Positions 9,124 to 17,300 of a stretch of 36,724 nucleotides of DNA are shown in pieces. The translations under genes were made by a program, and so were the position numbers. This DNA is from Candidatus Woesearchaeota archaeon. Lineage in GTDB: Archaea; Nanobdellota; Nanobdellia; Woesearchaeales; GW2011-AR9. The notes under the pieces were generated by a model. The model was not told the origin of the DNA, did not search any database, and saw nothing but the letters and a program-made list of their open reading frames with translations. Positions within the stretch are counted from its first letter, which is position 1; the number at the start of each line of letters is the position of its first letter. The DNA is taken from assembly GCA_013331635.1 (NCBI GenBank), contig DUFZ01000020.1, positions 15,790 to 52,513 on the forward strand, given 5' to 3'.

Positions 9124-9789
9124 ATGATTTCAAAGATAATCTATAAATTATGGCATAATTTCTTTCCTTCTGAACTCGATAGGATGGTAAAAAAATGGTA
9201 TGCTGATGGAGGTGATTATGAATTTCGGTTTGCTTACAATCTGACGAAAGACTCTATGGTTTTGGATTTAGGGGGGTACCAAGGCCAATGGGCCAGTGAT
9301 ATATTCTCGAGATATTGCTGTAAAATTATTATATTTGAGCCGGTCAGTGAATATGCGAAACAGATTTCAAAGAGATTTGCATGCAATGAAAAAATCCAAG
9401 TTCTCCAGTGCGGATTAGGGGGAAGGGCCAGAGAAGATATAATCAGTATAAGTGGAGATGGAAGTTCAATGTTCGGAAACGCTAACATAAAGGAGTCCAT
9501 ACAAATCATTGATGTTGCATCTTGGATTAGAGAACAAAATATCACTTCAATTGACTTAATGAAGATAAACATTGAGGGGGGAGAGTACGAACTATTGGAT
9601 AGACTTATTGAAACCGACCTGATTGGAATCGTAAAAAATCTTCAAGTTCAGTTCCATAATATTTCGAGAAATTCAACAGTACATATGGAGCTAATACAAG
9701 AAAGATTGCATAGAACTCATAGCTTAACTTACCAATATAAATTCGTATGGGAAAATTGGGCTCGAAAAGCAATCAGAAATGCATCATGA
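9124..9789 (+). CDS. FkbM family SAM-dependent methyltransferase
   Basis: A 221-residue class I methyltransferase of the FkbM type. The SAM-binding motif is VLDLGGYQGQW at 46-56, followed by an acidic FEP turn at 71-73. The family signature KINIEGGEYELL lies at 147-158. FkbM enzymes O-methylate a hydroxyl group of a sugar or polyketide. I start it at the ATG at 9124, which has AGGTG at 9110-9114 in front and lies just after the preceding stop; an upstream TTG would force a 29-base overlap. It most likely methylates a sugar of the repeat unit. Confidence 0.88.
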   Translation: MISKIIYKLWHNFFPSELDRMVKKWYADGGDYEFRFAYNLTKDSMVLDLGGYQGQWASDIFSRYCCKIIIFEPVSEYAKQISKRFACNEKIQVLQCGLGGRAREDIISISGDGSSMFGNANIKESIQIIDVASWIREQNITSIDLMKINIEGGEYELLDRLIETDLIGIVKNLQVQFHNISRNSTVHMELIQERLHRTHSLTYQYKFVWENWARKAIRNAS

Positions 9790-9905
9790 GTCAACGATTA
9801 TCAATAATCAAAGCAGTCCAATGCTTTGTAGATAATTTCTGTCTGTAGTTTATATTTCGATTATGCTTTGGTAAATTCAAATATATCAAATATTTTGGTG
9901 AAGCA

Positions 9906-10790
9906 GTGGCAAAGGTAATCTCCCGCATCAAAGGGGGGCTTGGAAACCAGTTGTTTTGTTATGCAGCGGCTCGAAGACTGGCCATAGCAAATAATGCGGA
10001 GTTGGTAATCGATGATGTAACCGGATTTGCCCGGGATCGGCTTTATCACCGCACGTACATGCTGGATTGTTTCAACATTTCGGCACGCAAGGCGACGACA
10101 ACGGAGCGATTAGCCCCCTTTGAGCGCTATCGCCGGGGTGTTATGAAGTGGCTGTCCCGCAGGCAGCCTTTTGAGCAGCGCCGATATATCGAACAAGAGG
10201 GTCTGGATTTTGATGAACGGCTGTTGGTCATGAAGGTAAAAGGTACTCTCTATCTTGATGGGCTGTGGCAAAGCGAGGGCTATTTCAAGGATTTGGAGCA
10301 GACCATCCGCGAGGACCTCCGAATTGTCCCCCCCACGGATGCGTTGAATAAGCGAATAGCGGAGGAGATTCACAACAACCAATCCGTGGCCTTACATTTA
10401 CGCTGGTTTGATGCCCCGGGCAATACATCGATATACAACGCTTCGGTTAATTACTACGAGCGCGCTATTGCCCTGACGGAGAGTAAGATTAGATTGCCCC
10501 GTTACTTCATTTTTTCCGATGACCCGGAGAATGCCCGAACAAAACTTACCCTGCCCAAAGATCGGGTGGTGTTTGTTTCCTGCAACCGGGGAGATGAAAA
10601 GGCATATGCCGATTTGTGGCTAATGACTCAATGCAAGCACTTCATCATCGCCAACAGCACATTTAGTTGGTGGGGCGCTTGGCTGGGAGGTGAAAAGGAG
10701 AAACTGGTGATAACACCGAATATTGAATTGGATGGTAGAACCGCTTGGGGCTTTAAGGGGTTGATACCGGATGAGTGGAGCAAGCTTTAA
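9906..10790 (+). CDS. Glycosyltransferase family 11 (alpha-1,2-fucosyltransferase-like)
   Basis: A 294-residue protein with the full GT11 layout: an N-terminal GGLGNQLFCYAAARRLA at 10-26, the nucleotide-binding motif region LHLRWFDAPGN at 163-173, FIFSDDPENA near 201-210, and NSTFSWWGAWL at 250-260. GT11 enzymes move fucose from GDP-fucose in an alpha-1,2 linkage. The usual HxRRGDY motif reads HLRWFDA here, a variant that keeps the key arginine. The start is a GTG at 9906 with GGTGA just before it. This gene and the next are clearly more GC-rich than the AT-rich block before them, which suggests a different origin. The 116-base spacer before it holds no recognisable gene. Confidence 0.88.
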   Translation: MAKVISRIKGGLGNQLFCYAAARRLAIANNAELVIDDVTGFARDRLYHRTYMLDCFNISARKATTTERLAPFERYRRGVMKWLSRRQPFEQRRYIEQEGLDFDERLLVMKVKGTLYLDGLWQSEGYFKDLEQTIREDLRIVPPTDALNKRIAEEIHNNQSVALHLRWFDAPGNTSIYNASVNYYERAIALTESKIRLPRYFIFSDDPENARTKLTLPKDRVVFVSCNRGDEKAYADLWLMTQCKHFIIANSTFSWWGAWLGGEKEKLVITPNIELDGRTAWGFKGLIPDEWSKL

Positions 10791-10844
10791 TAAATTGTCA
10801 CATGTCTTTTACCCTGATTGTGAACGCTACTTGGTTAGATTGAT

Positions 10845-11852
10845 ATGATTAAAAAATCGCGTATTGAAATACCCGAAGTCTCTGTCCTGATGTCCTGCTA
10901 CAATGCCAGCCGCTGGCTGCACGATGCTATCGAAAGTGTTCTCGCCCAGACCTTCGAGAACTTCGAATTTATTCTGGTGGATGATGGCTCAACGGATGTG
11001 ACGTGGAACATCATCCAAACCTATAACGATCGGGATAAGCGCATCGTTGCTATATCCAAGAAAAATACCGGTCTGACCGACTCTCTCAATGTGGGTATCG
11101 CCCAGGCTAAAGGCAAATGGATTGCCCGGCTGGATGCCGATGATCTGTGTGAATCAACTCGACTCGAAGAACAAGTCAACTTTATACACAATCATCCGGA
11201 GGTGGTGTTGCTCGGCTCCGGGTTTGTTGAAATCGACGAGCAAGGTCGTGTCATAAAGAAACACCTGTATCCATCGCGGCATAACAAGCTGGTTCAACAC
11301 CTCATGCATTTGAGACGATTTTTCCCGCATTCATCGGCCTTTTTTCGACGTGAAATCATGCAGGACTCTGGGTGCTATAATTCATTGTTCCGAAAAACGC
11401 AGGACTGGGATTTATGGTTTCGCCTTGCGGAACGGGGAAAAATTGCGTGTCTGTCGAACTGTCTTGTAAGGGTCAGAAAGCATCCGGAACAGATATCGAG
11501 TTATGGGATGGACACATCACAACTTGCGTATGCAGCCGGAGCCTCCGTCTGCAATCTCCTACGCATCCATGGCTACTTTGATCCTTCAACCACTAATGAC
11601 GAAGCGAGATGGCTGGAGTTTTTAACATGGATAGAAAGACAAATAATTAAGGAAGGTTTTCTTGAACGGCGCAAAGCGTGGGCCGATGCTCGCGCAGTAT
11701 TCTTTGCTGCTGAGAACAGGCTGACTGGAGCCCTTCGTTTCGGTGTGCGACTCATAAAATCTGGTCACGCTATTACGCTGGTGTGGGAAAAGTTTTTTGG
11801 TACCAATCTGCCGCAACACCTTGCACGGGAATGGATGAATGTATCATCTTAG
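10845..11852 (+). CDS. Glycosyltransferase family 2
   Basis: A 335-residue GT-A enzyme. It begins with the GT2 core VSVLMSCYNASRWL at 12-25, followed by LAQTFENFEFILVDDGSTD and the metal-binding acidic cluster RLDADD at 95-100. The middle part has the expected KTQDWDLWFRLAERG (near 185-199), where the QDWDLW stretch gives the catalytic ED-type base. No membrane segment is seen, so it works at the cytoplasmic face of the inner membrane. Donor and acceptor cannot be read. The gene is followed by a leftover piece of a methyltransferase gene, so its 3' end lies at an old recombination joint. Confidence 0.9.
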   Translation: MIKKSRIEIPEVSVLMSCYNASRWLHDAIESVLAQTFENFEFILVDDGSTDVTWNIIQTYNDRDKRIVAISKKNTGLTDSLNVGIAQAKGKWIARLDADDLCESTRLEEQVNFIHNHPEVVLLGSGFVEIDEQGRVIKKHLYPSRHNKLVQHLMHLRRFFPHSSAFFRREIMQDSGCYNSLFRKTQDWDLWFRLAERGKIACLSNCLVRVRKHPEQISSYGMDTSQLAYAAGASVCNLLRIHGYFDPSTTNDEARWLEFLTWIERQIIKEGFLERRKAWADARAVFFAAENRLTGALRFGVRLIKSGHAITLVWEKFFGTNLPQHLAREWMNVSS

Positions 11853-11854
11853 TT

Positions 11855-11938
11855 ATCAATCTGACTATACAAAGTTACGGAACATGAATAAATACTTTTT
11901 TACGACCGGCGCCGATAGGTTACGCGCTGAGAATTTAA
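11855..11938 (+). pseudogene. 3' remnant of a methyltransferase gene, related to 21895-22917
   Basis: About 84 bases here align with the end of the intact methyltransferase gene at roughly 22830-22915. The match runs through CTGACTATACAAAG, AACATGAATAAATAC, GATAGGTTACGCGCTGAGAAT and the stop. If one T is removed from the run of six Ts at 11895-11900, the frame reads MNKYFLRPAPIGYALRI followed by TAA, against MEKYFLRPALIGCALRIFR in the intact gene. The remnant therefore has a one-base insertion and lacks the whole 5' part of the gene. Similarity goes on past the stop into a shared TGTGAGG. It marks where a methyltransferase gene once stood between two GT2 genes. Confidence 0.85.
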
Positions 11939-11965
11939 AGGTCTCAACTTTTAATGTGAGGTGTA

Positions 11966-12922
11966 GTGTTGCTTAAATGTATTATCCAAATACCATGCTT
12001 TAACGAGGAAGTCTCTCTACCTACAACCCTTGCGGCACTTCCACGTTCTTTACAAGGAGTTGATTGTGTTGAATGGCTAGTTATTGATGACGGAAGCTCA
12101 GATCATACCGCAGAGATAGCAAAATGGCATGGCGTTGAGCATGTGATTCGTCTAACCAAAAATCAGGGATTAGCGCGAGCTTTTATGATAGGTATTGAAG
12201 CCTGTCTTAAAAAAGGTGCCGATATAATCGTAAATACTGATGCCGACAACCAATATCACGCAGGGGATATTGAGAAATTAATAGTGCCTATAATTGAGAA
12301 AAAAGCTGATATGGTGATAGGTACACGACCGATAGATGACATTAAGCATTTTTCATTTAGCAAAAAGCTACTACAGAAAATAGGCAGTCTTGTAGTGAGA
12401 TTTATTAGTCGGGCTGATGTAAAAGATGCATCGAGCGGTTTTCGAGCCATTAGTCGGACAGCTGCTAAGAAGATTTGCGTTTTTAGTGACTATACATATA
12501 CTTTGGAAACAATTATCCAAGCTTCTCGTAATGGGACTGTAATTGCTTCTGTTCCTGTCAGGACTAATGAATACCTTAGACCATCAAGACTTGTAAAAAA
12601 TTCCTTGTCCTATGTTTTTATCTCTGCAGTAACTATTGCGAGGATGTTTGTTGTTTACAATCCCTTTAAATTTTTTTCAACCTTGGCGCTATTAAACTTC
12701 CTAGCAGGTATTCTTATTGGAGTAAGGTTCCTGATTCTCTTGACAATGGGGATGGGACAAGGACACATTCAGTCATTAATTCTTTGTACTATTCTTATCA
12801 TAGCAGCTATTTTGCTTTTTACCATTGCAATACTGGCTGATTTAATAGCTATCAACAGACAACTCCTCGAAAAAATTGATCTCCATCTAAAACTGTTAAA
12901 CGAAGAGAAGGATATTAATTGA
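11966..12922 (+). CDS. Glycosyltransferase family 2, DPM1-like with C-terminal membrane helices
   Basis: A 318-residue protein. It has a GT2 catalytic domain (IIQIPCFNEEVSLPTTL at 6-22, LVIDDGSSDHT at 38-48, TDADNQY at 91-97 as the metal-binding motif) and SSGFRAISRTAA at 156-167, typical of polyprenyl-phosphate-sugar synthases. Two hydrophobic segments follow at about 236-260 and 272-297, and the tail is charged. Such enzymes load a sugar onto undecaprenyl phosphate, and membrane GT-C transferases then use that lipid-linked donor. The next gene is such a GT-C candidate, so they may form a pair. The start is GTG 11966 or the adjacent TTG 11969; GAGGTG at 11958-11963 favours the TTG by spacing. 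Confidence 0.88.
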   Translation: MLLKCIIQIPCFNEEVSLPTTLAALPRSLQGVDCVEWLVIDDGSSDHTAEIAKWHGVEHVIRLTKNQGLARAFMIGIEACLKKGADIIVNTDADNQYHAGDIEKLIVPIIEKKADMVIGTRPIDDIKHFSFSKKLLQKIGSLVVRFISRADVKDASSGFRAISRTAAKKICVFSDYTYTLETIIQASRNGTVIASVPVRTNEYLRPSRLVKNSLSYVFISAVTIARMFVVYNPFKFFSTLALLNFLAGILIGVRFLILLTMGMGQGHIQSLILCTILIIAAILLFTIAILADLIAINRQLLEKIDLHLKLLNEEKDIN

Positions 12923-12974
12923 AGTTCAGTCATTAGTTGGATCAAAGATCAATTATCTAAAAATAATATATTTT

Positions 12975-14861
12975 ATGGAAACTTATTTATTCATTTATGC
13001 ATTATTTGCAGTCTTTATCTTTATTTCTTTATATGGATGGGGTTTGTCTCTTCTTGATTTAATTTATCAAAACAATAAAGATGCTCCTTATGGGCTTTCT
13101 CCAATTATAGGGACAGCGGTCGTTTTAACCATTGGAGGTATTCTTAATATTACTAAATGTATTGGAAAAGTATCTTTAGGCCTTATATTTATATTTGGTG
13201 TGTTCTATGTTGGTATCATACTGTTAAAGAATCATCAATCTTTTTTAGGTTTAAAGGGTATTTTCCCTAAAAAAAAATCTGCATGGCTCATATCTCTAAT
13301 GCTGATCCTTATTTTGCCTGTTTTTATCAATGGGCTGCATGTAGACGAATTTAATGCTACAGATGATTTTCAAGGTTATTTTATCATCCCTATCAAGATG
13401 CTGCAACTTGGGACTTTTGAGCCGGATCCGTTTAATGCTAGGATGAATGTTACCGGACCTGGCAGTTTTGCTTTTCTTCAGGCAGGAGTAATACAGGTTT
13501 TAGGTTACAACAGTGCATACCTTTTCGATAGGTCGGTCGGCATTTTATTAATGGTGGTAGCATTTTATTACCTGTTCCGATACAAGCCGTTACCCATACT
13601 CGCGACAATTAGCTTGATTACGTTTTTTTTGCTTGAGATTAGTTATTTATTAGTGGTGAATGCCACTCCGACTTATATAATTTTTCCTTTTTTATTTGCT
13701 CTGTTCTGTATTCTCGACAATAATGGATTAAATAAAAGGGAGAACTCAATTATAATTGGTTTGCTTCTGGGGGCTTTTTTAACCTTGAAAAATACAATGG
13801 TTCCTTTTGTTGTCTTAATGTTTCTGGCGCTTGCATTAGTTGGCATTGTTACACAGAGAGATATTCGTAGCAATGTCATTAAAAATACAGTTATTTCTGT
13901 TTTTATAGCATTCTTTATTGTATTCATTTGGTATATGCCGCAACTCACAAGTAATGTCTTTTTAAATACAGAGAAACAACCTTTTACAACTCTTGTAAAA
14001 TACCTATATTTATATTTTAAGCGGTCACATTATTTCATGTATGCGCTTATAATTAATGTATTTCTTGCTGGGGCATGCTTTATTGTTATGGGGAGACAAA
14101 AAAGAATTTGGCTTGGTGGCATTGCTCTATTTGTCTCTTCTATGCTTGGCATTGCAATATTTATATTCATCTCAGATGGAGCGGTAATAATCCGGTATGA
14201 TTATCCTATCATTTTATTTTCATCTTTTGTATTTGTGGTGTTTTTATTTAATGCAATTGAAGCGAAAAGCTATAAGAGGATTTTATTAATTGTTATGGTG
14301 GCTTTCGGACTGGCGATTACATTTAAAAACGACCTAAAGGGAAAGCATTTTCAAGATTTCATTAAAAATTATTCTGAAAGTATCAACGTGCTATTGTCAG
14401 TAAAGGAAAATTCATTTAGTTCTCAAGAAACTAAAGCTATCAAGGCGATACAGGAAAAGACCGAACTTGGCAGTAAAATATTAGTCCGCATAAACAGGCC
14501 ATTTTTGCTTGATTTTTCTCGTAATGTGTTATATGTAGCAGACTTACCTTGCATGACAAGCATAATTCCAGGAATGGTTTGTTCAAATAATGCAGATGAT
14601 ATTATTAATTATTTGAAATTATCTGGAATAAGTTATGTAATGTATGAGTATGAAACGATAAATACTATAAGTAGTTTCTACTCAACTCGCATGAGACAAC
14701 AAGAGGACCCTTTAGTTAATGCTAAAGGGCTGATTTTAATAAATAATATATATAATTTTGATAAAGCAATATTACATTTAGGAGCTTATTCTAAAAGGGT
14801 ATATGATGATGGTAATCTAGTGCTTATTGCCCTCTCAACATATCCCTCTGTTAATAAGTGA
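12975..14861 (+). CDS. Large multi-pass membrane protein, GT-C-like glycosyltransferase candidate
   Basis: A 628-residue protein with roughly 12 hydrophobic helices in the first 440 residues and a soluble C-terminal domain of about 190 residues. After the third or fourth helix there is an acidic loop, DEFNATDDFQGYFIIP at about 124-139. Its Asp-Asp lies where GT-C transferases place their catalytic acid, and a GPGSF motif follows at 161-165. GT-C enzymes use polyprenyl-phosphate sugars at the periplasmic face. The gene before it encodes a DPM1-like synthase that could make such a donor. I do not recognise a named family, and a second polymerase-like role is possible. An IS3-family element begins 11 bases after the stop. 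Confidence 0.65.
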   Translation: METYLFIYALFAVFIFISLYGWGLSLLDLIYQNNKDAPYGLSPIIGTAVVLTIGGILNITKCIGKVSLGLIFIFGVFYVGIILLKNHQSFLGLKGIFPKKKSAWLISLMLILILPVFINGLHVDEFNATDDFQGYFIIPIKMLQLGTFEPDPFNARMNVTGPGSFAFLQAGVIQVLGYNSAYLFDRSVGILLMVVAFYYLFRYKPLPILATISLITFFLLEISYLLVVNATPTYIIFPFLFALFCILDNNGLNKRENSIIIGLLLGAFLTLKNTMVPFVVLMFLALALVGIVTQRDIRSNVIKNTVISVFIAFFIVFIWYMPQLTSNVFLNTEKQPFTTLVKYLYLYFKRSHYFMYALIINVFLAGACFIVMGRQKRIWLGGIALFVSSMLGIAIFIFISDGAVIIRYDYPIILFSSFVFVVFLFNAIEAKSYKRILLIVMVAFGLAITFKNDLKGKHFQDFIKNYSESINVLLSVKENSFSSQETKAIKAIQEKTELGSKILVRINRPFLLDFSRNVLYVADLPCMTSIIPGMVCSNNADDIINYLKLSGISYVMYEYETINTISSFYSTRMRQQEDPLVNAKGLILINNIYNFDKAILHLGAYSKRVYDDGNLVLIALSTYPSVNK

Positions 14862-14951
14862 TAATATAAGTTGACGTCCCCCCGGATAACTGTGCCAATT
14901 TAAAGTTGAGCAATTTGGTGAAATTGGACAGTAGAAAAAGGGGGAAATGGT

Positions 14952-15215
14952 ATGAAGAAGCGGTATACGGATCAGCAAATTGCCTTTGCGCTCCATCAGG
15001 TAGAGACTAGTGCTTCGGTAGCAGATATCTGCCGTAAGATGGGCATCAGTGAGCAGACCTTCTATAATTGGAAGAAAAAGTATGCAGGTATGGGAGTCCC
15101 TGAGATCAGGAGATTAAAAGCGCTGGAGGAAGAAAATCGACAGCTCAAAAAGCTTGTAGCAGATTTGAGCCTCGATAAGCATATGCTTCAGGATGTGCTA
15201 TCAAAAAAATTCTAA
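14952..15215 (+). CDS. IS3-family transposase OrfA
   Basis: An 87-residue protein with a helix-turn-helix DNA-binding domain at about residues 6-45 (YTDQQIAFALHQVE, SVADICRKMGISEQTFYNWKKKYAG). A leucine-zipper-like coiled coil follows at about 54-78 (RLKALEEENRQLKKLVADLSLDKHML), used for multimerisation. It binds the IS ends. The start at 14952 has a GGGGGAAA purine-rich site ahead. The frame ends in LSKKF just after a run of seven As, where ribosomes can slip by -1 into orfB. The protein alone usually acts as a regulator of transposition. Confidence 0.92.
   Translation: MKKRYTDQQIAFALHQVETSASVADICRKMGISEQTFYNWKKKYAGMGVPEIRRLKALEEENRQLKKLVADLSLDKHMLQDVLSKKF
15203..15209 (+). promoter_or_regulatory. 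A7 slippery site for programmed -1 frameshifting, OrfA to OrfAB
   Basis: Seven As lie in the OrfA reading frame as A-AAA-AAA, the classic IS3-family slippery pattern, just before the orfA stop. A -1 slip continues as ILKPARKREIVTYLCTTYR and runs smoothly into the orfB frame, giving the OrfAB transposase. Because orfB is broken downstream, the fusion made by this copy would be truncated. Confidence 0.85.
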
Positions 15216-16071
15216 AGCCTGCAAGAAAACGGGAGATTGTTACATATTTGTGTACGACGTATAGGGTAAGTGAAAGACGTTCTTGCAGGCTGATCCGGTT
15301 AAGCCGGACAAGCAAGCAGTACAAGAGCAAAAGCAAAGATCAAAGGGCGTTGATACAGAGACTCAAAGAGTTGGCAGCATCTCGTCCACGATATGGGTGT
15401 AGAAGGTTATACATTTTGTTGAGGCGTGAAGAATGGAAAGTGAATCATAAGAGGGTGCATAGGCTATATAAGCTATTGGGATTACAGCTGCACATACGGA
15501 GAAAGAAAAAGAGGGCAAGCATTGCTCGGGTGCAGCAGGGCTTGCCCACAATGATAAATGAGCGATGGGGTTGGATTTCGTAGCGGATGCCTTAGAGAAC
15601 GGCCGCAAATTCCGTGTCCTGACCATTGTTGATCTGTTTAGCAGGGAATGTCTGATGACAGAAGCTGATTTTTCGTTCAGAGCCAACAAGGTAGTGAACT
15701 GCTTGGAGCGTTTGCGTCGGAGAGGGCATCTACCTAACGTGATTACAGTGGACAACGGAACAGAGTTTACCTCCCGAGTAATGGATGCATGGGCCTACAA
15801 GAACAAAGTGAAGCTTGATTTTATCAGGCCGGGCAGGCCGGTAGATAATGCTTTTATCGAAAGTTTTAACGGGCGGTTTAGGGACGAATGCCTGAATACG
15901 AAGGCATTTCATTCGATTGAGGATGCGAGGGAGAAACTTGAGTATTGGCTTTTAGACTATAATACCTTGAGGCCGCACAGCTCAATTGGCGATCTTACGC
16001 CATCTGAGTATGCCCAGAGGTTCAGGAACTTGGCCTTGGAAGGGGAAATCCTCAACCTACAAGTGGCATAG
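15209..16071 (+). pseudogene. IS3-family transposase OrfB, frameshifted
   Basis: The DDE integrase half of the transposase, in two pieces. The first frame runs from the slippery site through SRPRYGCRRLYILLRREEW (the HTH_21-type region) to NERWGWIS and stops at about 15581-15583. The second frame picks up at about 15565 with GLDFVADALENGRKFRVLT and runs to 16071. Family members read NERWSMDFVSDAL without interruption, so a one-base loss near 15558-15568 has broken the gene. The three catalytic acids are all in the second piece: Asp in LDF, Asp in DNGTEF and Glu in FIESFNGRFRDECL. This copy should be unable to move by itself. Confidence 0.9.
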
Positions 16072-16141
16072 TTTTCGGGGGGTAGTCAAAGTGCTGGCAT
16101 TTTCTAATTTTCAGTGGCACTATAAACGGGGATAGGTCCTA

Positions 16142-16255
16142 ATGGCTGACCAAGCTAATGGTTTGTTGTCTAACTATTTAAGAGACCAGAGAATTTATGC
16201 AGCGTATCCATATGTTATAGGTAAAGTTCTTGATATCGGTTACTGGAAAATTTAA
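16142..16255 (+). pseudogene. Amputated SAM methyltransferase, 5' stub only
   Basis: An ATG at 16142, with GGGGATAGGTCC in front, opens 37 codons. They begin MADQANGLLSNYLRDQRIYA and continue AYPYVIGKVLDIG, then change to YWKI and TAA. The sequence up to LDIG is the standard lead-in of a class I methyltransferase, whose next residues should be CGxG. The gene is cut exactly inside its SAM-binding motif. The tail overlaps the next reading frame, the radical SAM protein, so the cut is also the joint to that gene. It stands directly downstream of the IS3-family element but is not caused by its ends, since the IS has clean borders and a target duplication 50 bases earlier. Confidence 0.82.
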
Positions 16256-17300
16256 TCAAATTTTAAAAAAAGTTTATTTCATCCTTAAGCTTAGAAAGCC
16301 TTTTCTTGTTCTGAAGATGCTTATGCTAACCATTCGTACATTGCTTTATAAACAAAGGCCTCCATTCCGACAAATTGAAATACAATCAACACTTGCGTGC
16401 AACCTGAGATGCACGCACTGTTCAGCAAAGAACTTTGAGATTAATGATGAAATGCTAAGTTTTGAAGATTACAAGAAAATTTCAAAGCAAGCTAAATATC
16501 ATGATAGTCCAATGCTTTCCTTTACTGGGGGGGAGCCATTACTCGATCCAAGGTTGGAAGATATTATTAGGCTGTTTGATACGCGAAGCATGCTGGTATC
16601 AATCACTACAAACGGGACGTTGTTGACTTTTGAGCGCGCAAGAAGATTGAAGCTAATAGGAGTTGATGGTTTTATGATTTCTCTCGATGGGTCAAATTCT
16701 CAAGCAAATGATATGATTCGAGGAGATGGGGTGTTTGAGAGCGTCATTAACGCAATACAGATTGCAAAGGGATTAGGTTTTTTTGTAATGATAATACACA
16801 CGCTAACCCACTTATCTATCAAGAATAATAATTTCAACGGCATCTTAAATCTTGCGCAAAAATTAGATATTCCCCTTCATGTAAGCCTTGTATCTCCAGT
16901 GGGGAATTTAGCTAATATGGATTTATTAGATGATTATATCCTTAGTAATGAGGACATACTCTATTTGGAGGATTGCCAAAAAAAATATCCGTTTCTTAGG
17001 AGAGATCTTGATGGTAATTATTTTCAAAGAGGATGCCCGGCAGGAGTTGAGAGGTTTGTTATTTCACCTTATGGTGATGTGATGCCTTGCACAAAGATAC
17101 AGGCTTCATTTGGAAACATTAAAGATGAACCTATGATAGATATTAGAAACCGAATGATTAATACAAAAATTTTTGACAATTACCCTTTGCTTTGCCTTGC
17201 GGCGGAAGATGACAACTTCTTAAATGTTTACATGCCTCGAACATTTAACCGAAAAGATTTGCCTATAGATTACAATGATTACTTTAAGGGATCCCTGTGA
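16230..17300 (+). CDS. Radical SAM protein with SPASM-like C-terminus
   Basis: A protein of up to 356 residues. The iron-sulfur motif is Cys57-x3-Cys61-x2-Cys64 in ACNLRCTHC, with TGGEPLLDP at 99-107 and FMISLDGSN at 148-156. Further cysteines at 269, 287 and 322 (RGCPAG, VMPCTK) suggest an auxiliary-cluster SPASM-type tail. Such enzymes modify peptides or small molecules by radical chemistry; in this setting a sugar or amino-acid substituent is likely. The start is unusual. The first in-frame start is a TTG at 16230 lying inside the preceding methyltransferase stub (AGG about 8 bases ahead). The next ATG, at 16317, would give 327 residues. The natural 5' end was probably lost at the joint. 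Its stop overlaps the next ATG by one base. Confidence 0.8.
   Translation: MISVTGKFNQILKKVYFILKLRKPFLVLKMLMLTIRTLLYKQRPPFRQIEIQSTLACNLRCTHCSAKNFEINDEMLSFEDYKKISKQAKYHDSPMLSFTGGEPLLDPRLEDIIRLFDTRSMLVSITTNGTLLTFERARRLKLIGVDGFMISLDGSNSQANDMIRGDGVFESVINAIQIAKGLGFFVMIIHTLTHLSIKNNNFNGILNLAQKLDIPLHVSLVSPVGNLANMDLLDDYILSNEDILYLEDCQKKYPFLRRDLDGNYFQRGCPAGVERFVISPYGDVMPCTKIQASFGNIKDEPMIDIRNRMINTKIFDNYPLLCLAAEDDNFLNVYMPRTFNRKDLPIDYNDYFKGSL

Larger units (their letters stand above)
14872..16088 (+). mobile_element. IS3-family insertion sequence with intact ends and target duplication
   Basis: A 1217-base element. The left end reads TGACGTCCCCCCGGATAACT and the right end, on the other strand, reads TGACTACCCCCCGAAAACTA, so the inverted repeats begin TGAC and continue with mismatches for about 30 bases. 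The ends are TG...CA as in the IS3 family. It is flanked by AAGT at 14868-14871 and again at 16089-16092, a 4-base target duplication. That fits IS3-family insertion and shows that this copy arrived by transposition and has not recombined since. It holds orfA and a frame-broken orfB. By its transposase sequence it belongs near the IS407 subgroup (inference from memory). Confidence 0.93.
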
